From an uncultured Bacteroidales bacterium (GTDB lineage Bacteria > Bacteroidota > Bacteroidia > Bacteroidales > WCHB1-69): DNA of 41,665 bases. Position 1 is the stretch's first letter. Each line of letters opens with the position of its first letter. The stretch is taken from contig CAJOQK010000121.1 of NCBI GenBank assembly GCA_905236885.1, positions 1 to 41,665 of the forward strand, given 5' to 3'. The translations under genes were made by a program, and so were the position numbers. Shown piece by piece: positions 8,247-17,701 of the stretch. The notes under the pieces were generated by a model. The model ran no database searches. It was not told where the DNA came from and was given only the letters and a program-made list of their open reading frames with translations.

Positions 8247-9083
8247 TCACAACCCCCTCAGCCACGCTATCTCTTCCGCCCAGCGGGCAGGATCCGGTGT
8301 TTCGAGGATTATGGGGATGTTGTCAAACCGGTTGTCGTGCATGAAGCGGACAAAGAAATCCCTGCCGAGGAAACCGTTGCCCAAGGTTTCATGGCGGTCC
8401 ACATGTGAACCGGCATCTTTCTTACTGTCATTCAAATGAATGGCGCGAAGGTATTGGAACCCGATAATCCGCTCGAAATCCTCCCAGCAAAGCTGGTAGC
8501 CCCATTCCGTGGAAAGGTCGTAGCCAGCGGCATGGGTATGGCAGGTGTCAATACAGACCCCAACACGGCTTTTATCTTCAATGCCATCGATAATGCGGCG
8601 GATATGTTCAAAACGCCATCCGAGGTTGCTGCCCTGCCCTGCAGTGTTCTCAATTACGGCAGTCACTCCTCTGGTTTGGCGGAGCGCGGCATTCACCTCA
8701 CGGGCAATCTGGTCCAGACAGGCCTCCTCACTCATCCGGTTCAAATGCGAACCGGGATGAAAATTCAGCAGATGCAGCCCCAGCTGCTCCGCACGCTGCA
8801 TTTCGTCCAGAAAGGCGACACGACTTTTTTGTAAGGTCTCCTCATCCGGAGAGCCGAGATTGATGAGGTAGCTGTCATGAGGCAGCACCTGCCGTGCGTC
8901 AAATCCCTTTTCCACCAACATTTTTTTGAATGACACAACCTCTTCCTCAGCCAACGGCTTGCTGACCCAGCTGCGCTGGTTTCTGGTAAAGAGTGCAAAA
9001 GCGTTGGCCCCAATCGCCACCGCGTTCAAAATTGCGTTGCCCACGCCGCCCGATGCGCTCACATGCGCTCCAATGTATTTCAT
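8247..9083 (-). CDS. nfo: Endonuclease IV (deoxyribonuclease IV)
   Basis: [17 protein letters not shown]..., [47 protein letters not shown]. Confidence 0.96.
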   Translation of the reverse strand: MKYIGAHVSASGGVGNAILNAVAIGANAFALFTRNQRSWVSKPLAEEEVVSFKKMLVEKGFDARQVLPHDSYLINLGSPDEETLQKSRVAFLDEMQRAEQLGLHLLNFHPGSHLNRMSEEACLDQIAREVNAALRQTRGVTAVIENTAGQGSNLGWRFEHIRRIIDGIEDKSRVGVCIDTCHTHAAGYDLSTEWGYQLCWEDFERIIGFQYLRAIHLNDSKKDAGSHVDRHETLGNGFLGRDFFVRFMHDNRFDNIPIILETPDPARWAEEIAWLRGL

Positions 9084-9095
9084 TTTTTTAAATTT

Positions 9096-10961
9096 TCAAT
9101 ATTTGCAATATCTCTGATACAACGTTTGCAGATAGGCCCTCCCCTCCTGCTGCAGGAGCGGGAAAAGTGTGGAGTCGCCATAACCCGACACATGCCACTG
9201 CCTGCCCGATTTCACCTCAGTAAAAGCCCCTTGCGGACGCACCCATCCGTAACCGGAATAGGTTTCAAAATAGGCGAACGCAGGCGCATAAGGGTTCAGC
9301 AAGTCTTTGCTCCAACCGAAAGCGGAGGCCTCCAAACCAAGTTGCCGGAGCAATGTGGCAGCCAGATCCACATGTGATCCCACCTTGGGGTTCCGTGTGC
9401 CGCGCAACTCAGGCGCAACCACCTCGCCGTACAACAGTAGAGGCACCTGCAGATAGGCAGGCTCCACCGCCGATTTTTTCAAATGGGTGGGATGTCCGTG
9501 ATCGCCCACAATGACAAACAGGGTGTTGGCATACCACGGATCCTTCCGCACCGCCTCCATAAACTCTCCCAAACAGTGGTCAGTGTATTTGGCCGAATTC
9601 AAAAAAGGGCGCTCCTCATCCTCAATCTCCACCTCCGCCACAACGCGGGGCTGGTCATACGGGCTGTGGGAACTCACCGTGAACAGCACACCCATGAAGG
9701 GCTGCTGTTTTTGGTTAATGGCCTGATGGAAAAGCGGAAATGTGTACTGGTCATGGATTCCCAACTTGGCACGAGGCAGTTTTTTATCCATCTGCTTCTC
9801 CTCCGTTATCTCGTCAAACTTACAATGGAACAGATAGGAACGGATATTGCCATAGTCCAAATTGCCTCCAAAATAATAAAAAGTATGATAACCGGCCTTT
9901 TTCAATTCCAACGGCAGCGACGGCAGATGCCGGTATTTGGAAAAATCATCCGTGATGTCATATACCGGAAGCGCCGGATAGCTGCTGAAAATACTGGACA
10001 TAGCCTGCTGGGAGCGATGTCCGTTAGAATAATAGCGGGTAAAAAGAATGCCCTCCTTCTCCAAAGCATGGAAACAGGGCGTGACATCCGGCACACCGCT
10101 GATGCTCTCCACCAAATCGGCGGTCCAGCTCTCCAGAATGATAAAGACAATGTTGGGCTTTTCGCCGGTAAGTATAGGAACCAGCGTATCCTTTCCGCAC
10201 CGGTGCAGCTCCTCCACCATCGCCTCGGCTTTTTCATCCTCCATGAAATGGAACAGACTGTCGTCCACGCTGCCGAAATCGTAAAAACTGCAGAACAGGT
10301 TGTAATGTGGATTGACCGCCGCATCGTTCAGCACCGGATGGGAGGAATAATAGGCCGCGCTCTGCGAAATGGGGATTGCATCAAAACCGCCGCGCATGCC
10401 CACAAAGCATAAAGCCCCGCTCAAAAGCAGTGCCATCGGCATTTTCCAATATGCGTGCGGAAGCTGCGGCAGCGGCTGCCTTAAAATCCAACGGTGCAAA
10501 ATCCAATAAAAACCTCCGCTCAAAAGCGCAATGGCGACCAGCGAACCAAGCAGTTGTGGGAAAGTGGCCGTTTGCACAATCTCCATCGGATGTTTCAGAT
10601 AAAGCAGTATTTTGTAGTTCAGCTTACCTAACCATTCACCGTAAACGGCAATCTCCCCCAACAGTACAAAACAGCATACAATCAGTTCAAAAAGCAGACA
10701 TAAGCGGAGCAGCCGGTGCCAAAGCCGGGAAATCCCCACCATCTGCAGCCACAGCAGCAGAAGCGGCACCGCCAGCAGATAACTGAGCGTGGATAGATCC
10801 AATCGGAAAGCATGCATGAAGCAGGCGGCAATCTCCTTTCCCGGAATACCGGCGAGCATGGCATGGTAAACCGCCAAAAACAGCATCCGGCCCACGGCAA
10901 AAAAGCAGAGCCAAAAAAGCACCAGTTCCAACAGGGTCACCACATATCGTCTCATACCCAC
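9096..10961 (-). CDS. LTA synthase-like / phosphoglycerol transferase sulfatase-fold membrane protein
   Basis: N-terminal TM segments; KPNIVFIILESWTADLVESISG...VTPCFHALEKEGILFTRYYSNGHRSQQAMSSIFSSYP; VIVGDHGHPTH. Confidence 0.88.
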   Translation of the reverse strand: MGMRRYVVTLLELVLFWLCFFAVGRMLFLAVYHAMLAGIPGKEIAACFMHAFRLDLSTLSYLLAVPLLLLWLQMVGISRLWHRLLRLCLLFELIVCCFVLLGEIAVYGEWLGKLNYKILLYLKHPMEIVQTATFPQLLGSLVAIALLSGGFYWILHRWILRQPLPQLPHAYWKMPMALLLSGALCFVGMRGGFDAIPISQSAAYYSSHPVLNDAAVNPHYNLFCSFYDFGSVDDSLFHFMEDEKAEAMVEELHRCGKDTLVPILTGEKPNIVFIILESWTADLVESISGVPDVTPCFHALEKEGILFTRYYSNGHRSQQAMSSIFSSYPALPVYDITDDFSKYRHLPSLPLELKKAGYHTFYYFGGNLDYGNIRSYLFHCKFDEITEEKQMDKKLPRAKLGIHDQYTFPLFHQAINQKQQPFMGVLFTVSSHSPYDQPRVVAEVEIEDEERPFLNSAKYTDHCLGEFMEAVRKDPWYANTLFVIVGDHGHPTHLKKSAVEPAYLQVPLLLYGEVVAPELRGTRNPKVGSHVDLAATLLRQLGLEASAFGWSKDLLNPYAPAFAYFETYSGYGWVRPQGAFTEVKSGRQWHVSGYGDSTLFPLLQQEGRAYLQTLYQRYCKY

Positions 10962-11024
10962 AATCCTTTACATCCGAACCGAATGATTTCTGCTGTTCCG
11001 TTCAAAACAGGCACTATGGCCGAA

Positions 11025-13142
11025 CTATTCCAAACCGCGTCTGCGCAACAGCGGATGGATGTCAGGATCCTGTCCCCGGAAATTCCGGTAGAGCGTCGCC
11101 AAATCCTCCGTGTTGCCCCGCTCCAGAATCTGATGGCGGAACTCGGAAGCCACCTCACGGTTGAAAATGCCCTTCTGCTCAAACAGTTCAAAGGCGTCAC
11201 AGGCCAGCACCGCCGACCATGTGTAACTGTAATAGCCCGCATCATACCCCGAAGAAGAGGAGAAAATATGCTGGAAGTACCAGCTGTGATAACGCGAAAT
11301 GATGGAGGGAATCAGCCCATATTTTTCCATGGAAGCCGCTTCAAAGGCCACCGGATCCAACTGTTTCACCTCGGCAAGCGTGTGATAATCCATATCCAAC
11401 AACGAGGCGGCGAGCAGCTCGGTATTCATGAAACCCTGTCCGTAATAGGAGACAGACTGTATTTTTTTGACCAATGTCTCCGGAATGGTGTCACCCGTTT
11501 GGTAATGCTGCGCATACAACCGCATCATTTCGGGATGGCGTGCCCAGTTTTCCATAATTTGGGAGGGCATCTCCACAAAGTCGCGGCTCACATTGGTTCC
11601 TGCCAAAGAGCGGTAGCGGCAGCGGCTCATCAGCGCATGCAGCCCATGTCCGAACTCATGGAAGAAGGTCTCAGCCTCATCAAAATTCAACAGGGAGGGT
11701 GTAGTGGCCGTGGGACGCGGGAAATTGAACACCAGAGAGACGATGGGAATCACATTTTCCCCGTCCTCGGTCTGGTGCTGGGTGCGGAACTCCGTCATCC
11801 AGGCACCACTGCGCTTGCTGTCGCGGGTAAAATAGTCCAGATACAGCACACCGCGCAAAGTATCATTTTCATACACCTCATAGCCTTCCGCCTCCGGATG
11901 ATAGAGCGGCAACTTGCTGTTTTTCACAAAAGTGAGGCCGTACAGCCGCTCCACCAAAGTGAAAATGCCCTGCCGCACATGCTCCATTTGGAAATAGGGC
12001 CGGCACTCCTCATCGCTCAAGTCATATTTCGCCTGGCGCACCTTCTCTTCGTAATAACGCCAGTCCCAAGGCTGCAAAGTGAATCCGCCCTTTTCCCTAT
12101 TGGCCATGGCCTGATAGGTGGCCTCCTCCTGTTTGGCCTTGGCCAAGGCTGGCTTCCACACCTGCAGCAGCAGATCGTACACCGCCTGCGGTGTTTTGGC
12201 CATGCAGTCATCCAACACATAATCGGCATGCGTGGCATAACCCAACAGTTGGGCGCGTTCCGCCCGTAGAGCCACAATTTCACGTATCAGTGCCAAGTTG
12301 TCATTAGGACCGCCCTGACACCGCGTAGCGTATGCCTCCCAAAGCTGGCGGCGTCTTTCACGGTTATCGGCGAACTGCAGGAAGGGGAGCAGGCTGGGAG
12401 TTTGGGTGGTGAAGACCCATTTTCCGCGGGTTCCCGGCTGCTCGTTGGCAGTTTCCGCCGCCGCCTCAACCACCGATGAGGGCAGTCCGGCCAGTTCCGC
12501 GCTGTCCTCAATGACCATCCGGTAGGCATTGGTGGCGTTCAGCACATTGTTCCCGAATTTTACCGTCAGCAGGGAAAGCCGCTCGTTGATGGCGCGGAAC
12601 CGCTCCTGCTTCTCCTCCGGAAGGTTAACTCCGCCACGCACAAAATGTTTGTAGGTCTCCTCCAGCAGCCGTTGCTGTTCGCGGCTCAGATTCAGCGCTT
12701 CCCGCTTGTCATACACCGCCTTTACACGGCTGAACAAAGCCTCGTTCATGTAGATGTCATCCGCATGTGCCGAAAGCACCGGACTGATTTTTTCAGCGAT
12801 TTCGTTCATTTCAGGGCTGTTGTTTGTCTCGCAGAGATTGAAGAAACAGGCACTTACCTCATCCAACAGCTCACCGCTGTACTCCAAAGCCTCAATAGTG
12901 TTCTTGAAATCCGGAACCATGGCATTGGAGGTTATCGCCAAAATCTCCTCCTTCTGCTGTTTCATACCCTCCTCGAAGGCCGGCATGAAATGTTTCACTT
13001 CCATTTGCTCGAAAGCGGGAATACCATACAACCGCTCCACATTGGCGAAAAAGGGATTACTCATGTCCATTTTTGTTTCCTTTTTTTTGTGACAAGAAGC
13101 TAACACTCCTAATGTCAAAATGATACAAATTACTTTCTTCAT
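11025..13142 (-). CDS. M3 family metallopeptidase (peptidyl-dipeptidase Dcp-like), putative lipoprotein
   Basis: Zinc motif FHEFGHGLHALMS; Dcp-like GTNVSRDFVEMPSQIMENW; lipobox LGVLASC if started at 13142. Confidence 0.93.
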   Translation of the reverse strand: MKKVICIILTLGVLASCHKKKETKMDMSNPFFANVERLYGIPAFEQMEVKHFMPAFEEGMKQQKEEILAITSNAMVPDFKNTIEALEYSGELLDEVSACFFNLCETNNSPEMNEIAEKISPVLSAHADDIYMNEALFSRVKAVYDKREALNLSREQQRLLEETYKHFVRGGVNLPEEKQERFRAINERLSLLTVKFGNNVLNATNAYRMVIEDSAELAGLPSSVVEAAAETANEQPGTRGKWVFTTQTPSLLPFLQFADNRERRRQLWEAYATRCQGGPNDNLALIREIVALRAERAQLLGYATHADYVLDDCMAKTPQAVYDLLLQVWKPALAKAKQEEATYQAMANREKGGFTLQPWDWRYYEEKVRQAKYDLSDEECRPYFQMEHVRQGIFTLVERLYGLTFVKNSKLPLYHPEAEGYEVYENDTLRGVLYLDYFTRDSKRSGAWMTEFRTQHQTEDGENVIPIVSLVFNFPRPTATTPSLLNFDEAETFFHEFGHGLHALMSRCRYRSLAGTNVSRDFVEMPSQIMENWARHPEMMRLYAQHYQTGDTIPETLVKKIQSVSYYGQGFMNTELLAASLLDMDYHTLAEVKQLDPVAFEAASMEKYGLIPSIISRYHSWYFQHIFSSSSGYDAGYYSYTWSAVLACDAFELFEQKGIFNREVASEFRHQILERGNTEDLATLYRNFRGQDPDIHPLLRRRGLE

Positions 13143-13165
13143 AAATGATGTTTTAATTCCAAATG

Positions 13166-13173
13166 CAAAGATA
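13166..13173 (-). promoter_or_regulatory. Candidate -7 element (TATCTTTG) of the M3 peptidase gene
   Basis: CAAAGATA on + = TATCTTTG on -, about 25 nt upstream of the ATG. Confidence 0.45.
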
Positions 13174-13192
13174 ATCAAAAAACCGACACAAA

Positions 13193-13221
13193 AAAAGGAA
13201 GCCTCACAGCGGCTTCCTTTT
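13193..13221 (-). terminator. Terminator downstream of rpmB
   Basis: AAAAGGAAGCC-tcacagc-GGCTTCCTTTT (11-bp stem), A/T tracts on both sides. Confidence 0.75.
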
Positions 13222-13268
13222 ACCAAAGACAATGCTCAAAAGCACTGCATCTTACATCATGAAATATC

Positions 13269-13505
13269 CTAATATAAAATACCCTTGTCGTAAGCGTTTT
13301 GCAAAGCTCCCAAAACACCATGTTTGTTGATGTATTTGATTCCCTTGGCGGAAACTTTCAAAATCACCCACTCATCTGTTTCAGGAATGTAGAATTTCTT
13401 TTCCTGCAAATTCGGATAGAATCTGCGTTTGGTCTTTATATTTGAATGTGAAACATTGTTTCCCACCATCGCCCTTTTTCCGGTAATCATGCAAATCTTT
13501 GACAT
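13269..13505 (-). CDS. rpmB: 50S ribosomal protein L28
   Basis: [63 protein letters not shown]. Confidence 0.96.
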   Translation of the reverse strand: MSKICMITGKRAMVGNNVSHSNIKTKRRFYPNLQEKKFYIPETDEWVILKVSAKGIKYINKHGVLGALQNAYDKGILY

Positions 13506-13559
13506 TTCTCTCGAATTTTATGGTTTCAAACTTTCCTTTTCTACTCAATTTTTGGACTG

Positions 13560-13567
13560 CAAAAGTA
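13560..13567 (-). promoter_or_regulatory. Candidate -7 element (TACTTTTG) of rpmB
   Basis: CAAAAGTA on +, about 55 nt upstream of the rpmB ATG. Confidence 0.45.
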
Positions 13568-13730
13568 CTAACTTTTCAAATACCAACAGTGCAAAAGCGC
13601 AAATATTTTTACATCCTTGTGGAATAGTGTGTAAATTATTCTATATCAATATTTTAAAAATACGCCAAATTCACATTGTCCGGCTGTCAGCCACTGAACA
13701 GACCCATTTATTCACCGGAAACGGTAAAAA

Positions 13731-13756
13731 AGATGGCAGCATTTCTGCCGCCATCT
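13731..13756 (-). terminator. Terminator downstream of the M20 dipeptidase
   Basis: AGATGGC ... GCCATCT stem followed by a T-run on the minus strand (GCCATCTTTTTTACC). Confidence 0.6.
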
Positions 13757-13853
13757 GCCTTTTTACATCCGGACATCCGCAGTTTCCCGACCGGACATCC
13801 TTCCTTTCACAGGGACACGCCCTTTTCACTTCGGACATGCGCCACCGACATCC

Positions 13854-15218
13854 CTACATTTGGGCGAAATATTCGTAGAAGTAGGGAATGGTTTCGATGC
13901 CCTTGAAGAAATTGAACAGCGGATAGTTCTCGTTGGGCGCGTGAATGTCATCGCTGCCAAGACCGAAGCCCATCAGGATGCTCTTGATGCCCAATATCTT
14001 CTCAAATCCGGCCACAATGGGGATGCTGCCGCCGCTGCGGGTCGGGATGGGACGTTTGCCAAAGGTTTTCTCCATAGCCTTTTCCGCTGCCTTGTAGGCC
14101 TTCATCTCCAACGGGGAGACATAGGCGGCACCGCCGTGGCTGGGTGTCACCTTCACCGTCACGCAGTCCGGAGCGATGGATTCAAAATATTCCTGGAACA
14201 AACGGCTGATTTTCTGATAGTCCTGATTGGCTACCAAACGGGTGGAGATTTTGGCGTAAGCCTTGCCGGGCAAAACTGTCTTGCTGCCCTCTCCAGTGTG
14301 GCCGCCCCACATGCCGCACACATCCAGGCAGGGACGGATTCCGGTGCGTTCCTTGGTGGAATAGCCCTTCTCGCCATGCACCGCCTTGATGTCCAGCTCC
14401 TTCTTATAGGCCTCCTCGTCAAACGGGGCCTGTGCCATCAAGGCACGCTCCTCGTCACTGATGACCAACACGTCATCGTAAAATCCGGGAATGGTGATAT
14501 GGTTGTCCTCATCGTGCAGTCCGGCAATCATCTTGCACAAAATGTTGATGGGGTTGGCAACCGCACCGCCGAAAATTCCGCTGTGCAGGTCGTGGTTGGC
14601 GCCGGTCACCTCCACATCCCAATAGCAGAGGCCGCGCAAACCGCTGGTGATGGAGGGCACATCCTGCGCAATCATGCTGGTGTCACTCACTAGAATAACA
14701 TCAGCCTTCAGCAGTTCCTTGTGCTCTTCGCAAAAAGCGTAAAGGCTACCGGAACCAATCTCCTCCTCCCCTTCCAGCATGAATTTCACGTTGCAAGGCA
14801 ACTGGTTGGTTTTCACCATAAATTCAAAGGCTTTCGCCTGCATGAAGGACTGGCCCTTGTCGTCATCCGCACCGCGCGCCCAAATTTTCCCATCCTTCAC
14901 CACAGGCTCGAACGGCTGGGTTTTCCACAATTCCATCGGGGCGACCGGCATCACGTCATAATGGCCGTACACCAGCACGGTAGGTTTTGCGGCATCGATG
15001 ATCTTTTCACCGTACACCACCGGATTGCCGGCAGTCGGCATCACCTCCGCCTTGTCCGCGCCCGCCGCCAGCAAAAACGATTTCCACTTTTCCGCGCAGC
15101 GCACCATGTCCTCCTTGTGTTCCGCCTCCGCACTGATGGAGGGGATACGGATCAGTTCGAACAGCTCGTTCAAAAAACGCTCCTTGTTCGCCTCAATATA
15201 ACCTTTTACATTTTCCAT
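13854..15218 (-). CDS. M20 family dipeptidase
   Basis: VLVYGHYDVMPV, WARGADDDKGQ, MLEGEEEIGS, TRSGGSIPIV: M20 metal-binding and catalytic motifs. Confidence 0.93.
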   Translation of the reverse strand: MENVKGYIEANKERFLNELFELIRIPSISAEAEHKEDMVRCAEKWKSFLLAAGADKAEVMPTAGNPVVYGEKIIDAAKPTVLVYGHYDVMPVAPMELWKTQPFEPVVKDGKIWARGADDDKGQSFMQAKAFEFMVKTNQLPCNVKFMLEGEEEIGSGSLYAFCEEHKELLKADVILVSDTSMIAQDVPSITSGLRGLCYWDVEVTGANHDLHSGIFGGAVANPINILCKMIAGLHDEDNHITIPGFYDDVLVISDEERALMAQAPFDEEAYKKELDIKAVHGEKGYSTKERTGIRPCLDVCGMWGGHTGEGSKTVLPGKAYAKISTRLVANQDYQKISRLFQEYFESIAPDCVTVKVTPSHGGAAYVSPLEMKAYKAAEKAMEKTFGKRPIPTRSGGSIPIVAGFEKILGIKSILMGFGLGSDDIHAPNENYPLFNFFKGIETIPYFYEYFAQM

Positions 15219-15270
15219 ATTGCTAAATATTTTATTGTTAATTATTCATTTGCATTCAAAAATCTCCTCA

Positions 15271-16179
15271 CTACGGCATAAGGTTGGGGTCAGCACCACC
15301 TTTTCCAGAAAAAAAGTTGATGCTCTCCTCCTCCCCTTTTCCTAAAGGATAGGTGACCTTGACGTAGGCGGCATCCTTCAAAAAGTCCACCTGTCCGATT
15401 TCAACATCCAGCACCTTGACACCCAAGCGTTTCTCAAGGTCTGACACCAGTTCCGCACGTTTTTCAGGCAGGATGAGTTCAATCCGGTCATACAGCACCA
15501 GTTTGGAAGTGATACGCCCCTTGCGGTTCCCATTTTCCAGAATGGCGATAATGACTATAATCAGCGCATTGGATATGATCATGATGGCCAAAATGCCGTA
15601 ATCCAAGACAAAATGCGGCTGCAGGCCTGCGGCTCCGGTTTCGCGGTACAGTGGTGCAAGGCCGTTCATGGCGGCCACCGCAATAATGACGAACAGATAG
15701 GTCATTTCGCGGATGGGGACGGTTTCGGTGCGGTAGCGGATAATGCCGAAAATGGCAAACAACCCCAAAGTGAGGCCGATGCCGATGGAAACATTGCCCA
15801 TGATGTAGAGCAGCATCAGCATGGCGGTGGAAAAGGCCATGAAGGTGAAATAGTAGTCACGGCGGCGGCTTTTGCGATAGTACAAAAGTCCGACAATGAT
15901 AAGGGAGGCCGCCAGATTGGTGCCGAAACGCAGCCCAAGCTCCACAAGATGCTGTGTCATACTCATTTGCGCGACAGGCAGATATTGCACGGATTCAAGG
16001 TCGTTCTCCTCGGTCAGGGGATTTTCCTCGTCCAATTCTTCACTTGCCATTGCCGTGCCGGAGGCTTCCATGGCAGGATTAGTTTCCATGGCAGGATTTG
16101 CTTCCATGACAGGACTGGCGCTCATGGCAGGAGAGGCAATAATAAAAGCTAAAATGATGACAATCAAATGTTTGTACAT
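15271..16179 (-). CDS. DUF4956 domain-containing membrane protein
   Basis: Signal/TM N-terminus, hydrophobic core GLTLGLFAIFGIIRYRTETVPIREMTYLFVIIAVAAMNGL typical of DUF4956; adjacent to a VTC-domain gene. Confidence 0.85.
   Translation of the reverse strand: MYKHLIVIILAFIIASPAMSASPVMEANPAMETNPAMEASGTAMASEELDEENPLTEENDLESVQYLPVAQMSMTQHLVELGLRFGTNLAASLIIVGLLYYRKSRRRDYYFTFMAFSTAMLMLLYIMGNVSIGIGLTLGLFAIFGIIRYRTETVPIREMTYLFVIIAVAAMNGLAPLYRETGAAGLQPHFVLDYGILAIMIISNALIIVIIAILENGNRKGRITSKLVLYDRIELILPEKRAELVSDLEKRLGVKVLDVEIGQVDFLKDAAYVKVTYPLGKGEEESINFFSGKGGADPNLMP
16063..16134 (-). repeat. 18-bp coding tandem repeat, 4 units (SPAMSA-SPVMEA-NPAMET-NPAMEA)
   Basis: Unit boundaries at 16063, 16081, 16099 and 16117; ATGGCAGGA/ATGACAGGA core in each unit. 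Confidence 0.9.
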
Positions 16180-16967
16180 AATGCAGCGATTTTATTTATT
16201 TTTCTGATTTTCAATTTGAAGCGGTGGTTGGGCACTTGCGGGTCAGTCAATGCCGTGCCGATGCAGTATTTGCTCATGCGCAACGGTTTGACGCGCAAAT
16301 CCAACAGAATGCGCTTCATTCCGCTCGCAGCCCTCCCCTCCTGTTTCAGCTCTATGACCACGGCATTGCCCAAATCACTTTCAACAGAATTGGCGACATT
16401 GACAAAACGCAGGGAACTGTCAATGGTAACCCGTTCGGTTTTTGCAGCATTCACTAAGGTGATCCGGTTGAAAACGGTTTCCAGGCATGGATGCAGCTGC
16501 TCCGGACGATAGCCCGAATACTCCTCCACAAAGCGGTTCATCACAGGCTCTTCCCTATAGTCCCTAAAGGCGGCTGCGGGGATGGCCATCCTCTTTTTCT
16601 TAGTCCGGCTTTTGTTGTTTTTCTTTTTGATTTCCAAATAAGTGTCTCCGGAATGCAGATACTGCCGCGTGCGGATTTTCTGGCGCACCAGCCGCCTGTT
16701 GTGGTGGTCACGGTACATATCCATACAGCCGGTGTCAAAATAGATGGAGTCGTAGGGCTGGATTTTGCCGCAAACGCTCTCCAAAGCACGGTACCCCTGC
16801 CGGTTTGCCTCCGCAAGTATTTGTAAAAGAACGGTTTCGTTAGTGACATATTTGGTGTCGACACGGTCCATCAGCCTGACTTCCCGCATCTCCTCAAGGC
16901 TTATCGGCGGAAAATCCGGCAGGCATGAAGCCGTTTGAAAGTCAATATGCCCGGCATTATTTGTCAT
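16164..16967 (-). CDS. VTC-domain polyphosphate polymerase family protein
   Basis: REVRLMDRVDTKYVTNE, YDSIYFDTGCMDMYRDHHNRRLVRQKIRTRQYLHSGDTYLEIKKKNNKSRTKKKR. ATG at 16967 overlaps the end of the upstream ORF. Confidence 0.87.
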   Translation of the reverse strand: MTNNAGHIDFQTASCLPDFPPISLEEMREVRLMDRVDTKYVTNETVLLQILAEANRQGYRALESVCGKIQPYDSIYFDTGCMDMYRDHHNRRLVRQKIRTRQYLHSGDTYLEIKKKNNKSRTKKKRMAIPAAAFRDYREEPVMNRFVEEYSGYRPEQLHPCLETVFNRITLVNAAKTERVTIDSSLRFVNVANSVESDLGNAVVIELKQEGRAASGMKRILLDLRVKPLRMSKYCIGTALTDPQVPNHRFKLKIRKINKIAALCTNI

Positions 16968-17367
16968 CCGCAACGAGATATTCAAAATTTTTGACGGATT
17001 TCAGCCTGCCTTTCGCATCATAGCTGTATTGCACCTTTTTCCGGCCATATTCATTGTATTCAAACGTCTTATAGCTGACAAGCCGGTTGTGTTCGTCATA
17101 TACAAGCACCTTTACACATTTCCCGTTTTTACCGTATTCGTAACGCTTTTTCCACTTCTGTCCGGAAACTCCGTATTCGGTCTCCTCTATTTTTTTTCTG
17201 TCCGAATTGTATACCGTCACATGGTCCAGATACCTCTTTCCGGTTTGGGAGGAGGTGATCCATTCCTTGACCACCAGATTCCGCTTGTTGATTTTTGGGG
17301 AATCCTGCGTATGGGCATGGGGAGCCGCAAACAACAAAAGTAGGGCCGCTAATAGCGCTTTCTTCAT
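16957..17367 (-). CDS. Secreted small protein with YD-like repeats, function unknown
   Basis: Signal peptide MKKALLAALLLLFAAPHAHTQ; repeated YEYGKNGKCVKVLVYDEHNRL / FEYNEYGRKKVQYSYDAKGRLKSVKNFEY. Confidence 0.75.
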   Translation of the reverse strand: MKKALLAALLLLFAAPHAHTQDSPKINKRNLVVKEWITSSQTGKRYLDHVTVYNSDRKKIEETEYGVSGQKWKKRYEYGKNGKCVKVLVYDEHNRLVSYKTFEYNEYGRKKVQYSYDAKGRLKSVKNFEYLVADDK

Positions 17368-17394
17368 ATTTGGAACAATTACAGATATAAAATA

Positions 17395-17402
17395 CAAAAG
17401 TA
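17395..17402 (-). promoter_or_regulatory. Candidate -7 element (TACTTTTG) for the 17367->15271 gene group
   Basis: CAAAAGTA on + strand. Confidence 0.4.
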
Positions 17403-17417
17403 AATAAATTTGCAATA

Positions 17418-17435
17418 CGTTTCGCGGGCGAAACG
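17418..17435. promoter_or_regulatory. Perfect palindrome between divergent genes, possible operator
   Basis: CGTTTCGC-gg-GCGAAACG, 8-bp arms, between the divergent 17367(-) and 17576(+) starts. Confidence 0.5.
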
Positions 17436-17477
17436 AAAAAAATCCCCTCTTTGCGTCAGCCGTATCCAAATTTCAAC

Positions 17478-17485
17478 TATATTTG
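17478..17485 (+). promoter_or_regulatory. Candidate -7 element (TATATTTG) upstream of the sod-fragment/porin ORF
   Basis: Exact TAnnTTTG; nearest TTTG upstream is at 17450-17453 with a long 24-nt spacer. Confidence 0.45.
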
Positions 17486-17575
17486 CATTTTGTTTCCCTC
17501 TCCGCAGTTCCCTTTCAAAACGAGAAGGGAGAAGCGGTACAAGCTAACATTTGGACATTTAAAAAACAGCAATTG

Positions 17576-17701
17576 ATGAAAAAATTTGAACTGACTACAC
17601 TGCCTTATGCAGCGGATGCGCCGGAACCCGTCACAAGCAAGAGAACCATTGGCTTTCACCATGGTAAACATTTACTAAGTTATGTGAACATTTTGAATAA
17701 A
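17576..17701 (+). pseudogene. 5' fragment of an Fe/Mn superoxide dismutase gene (42 codons), fused in frame to the downstream ORF
   Basis: MKKFELTTLPYAADAPEPVTSKRTIGFHHGKHLLSYVNILNK matches the SOD N-terminal pattern (LPYxxxALEPxISxxTxxFHHGKHLxxYVxNLNK), including the first metal-ligand His. The rest of SOD is absent. Confidence 0.85.

Noticed and set aside
10812-12269. 485-aa plus-strand ORF
   Set aside because: Antisense shadow of the M3 peptidase and the end of the LTA-synthase-like gene; His/Gln/Arg-rich composition typical of reverse-frame translation, no recognisable domain.
13770-13853. CRISPR-like array
   Set aside because: Repeats are only 9 nt with irregular spacing (22, 40, 13 nt), and there are no cas genes.
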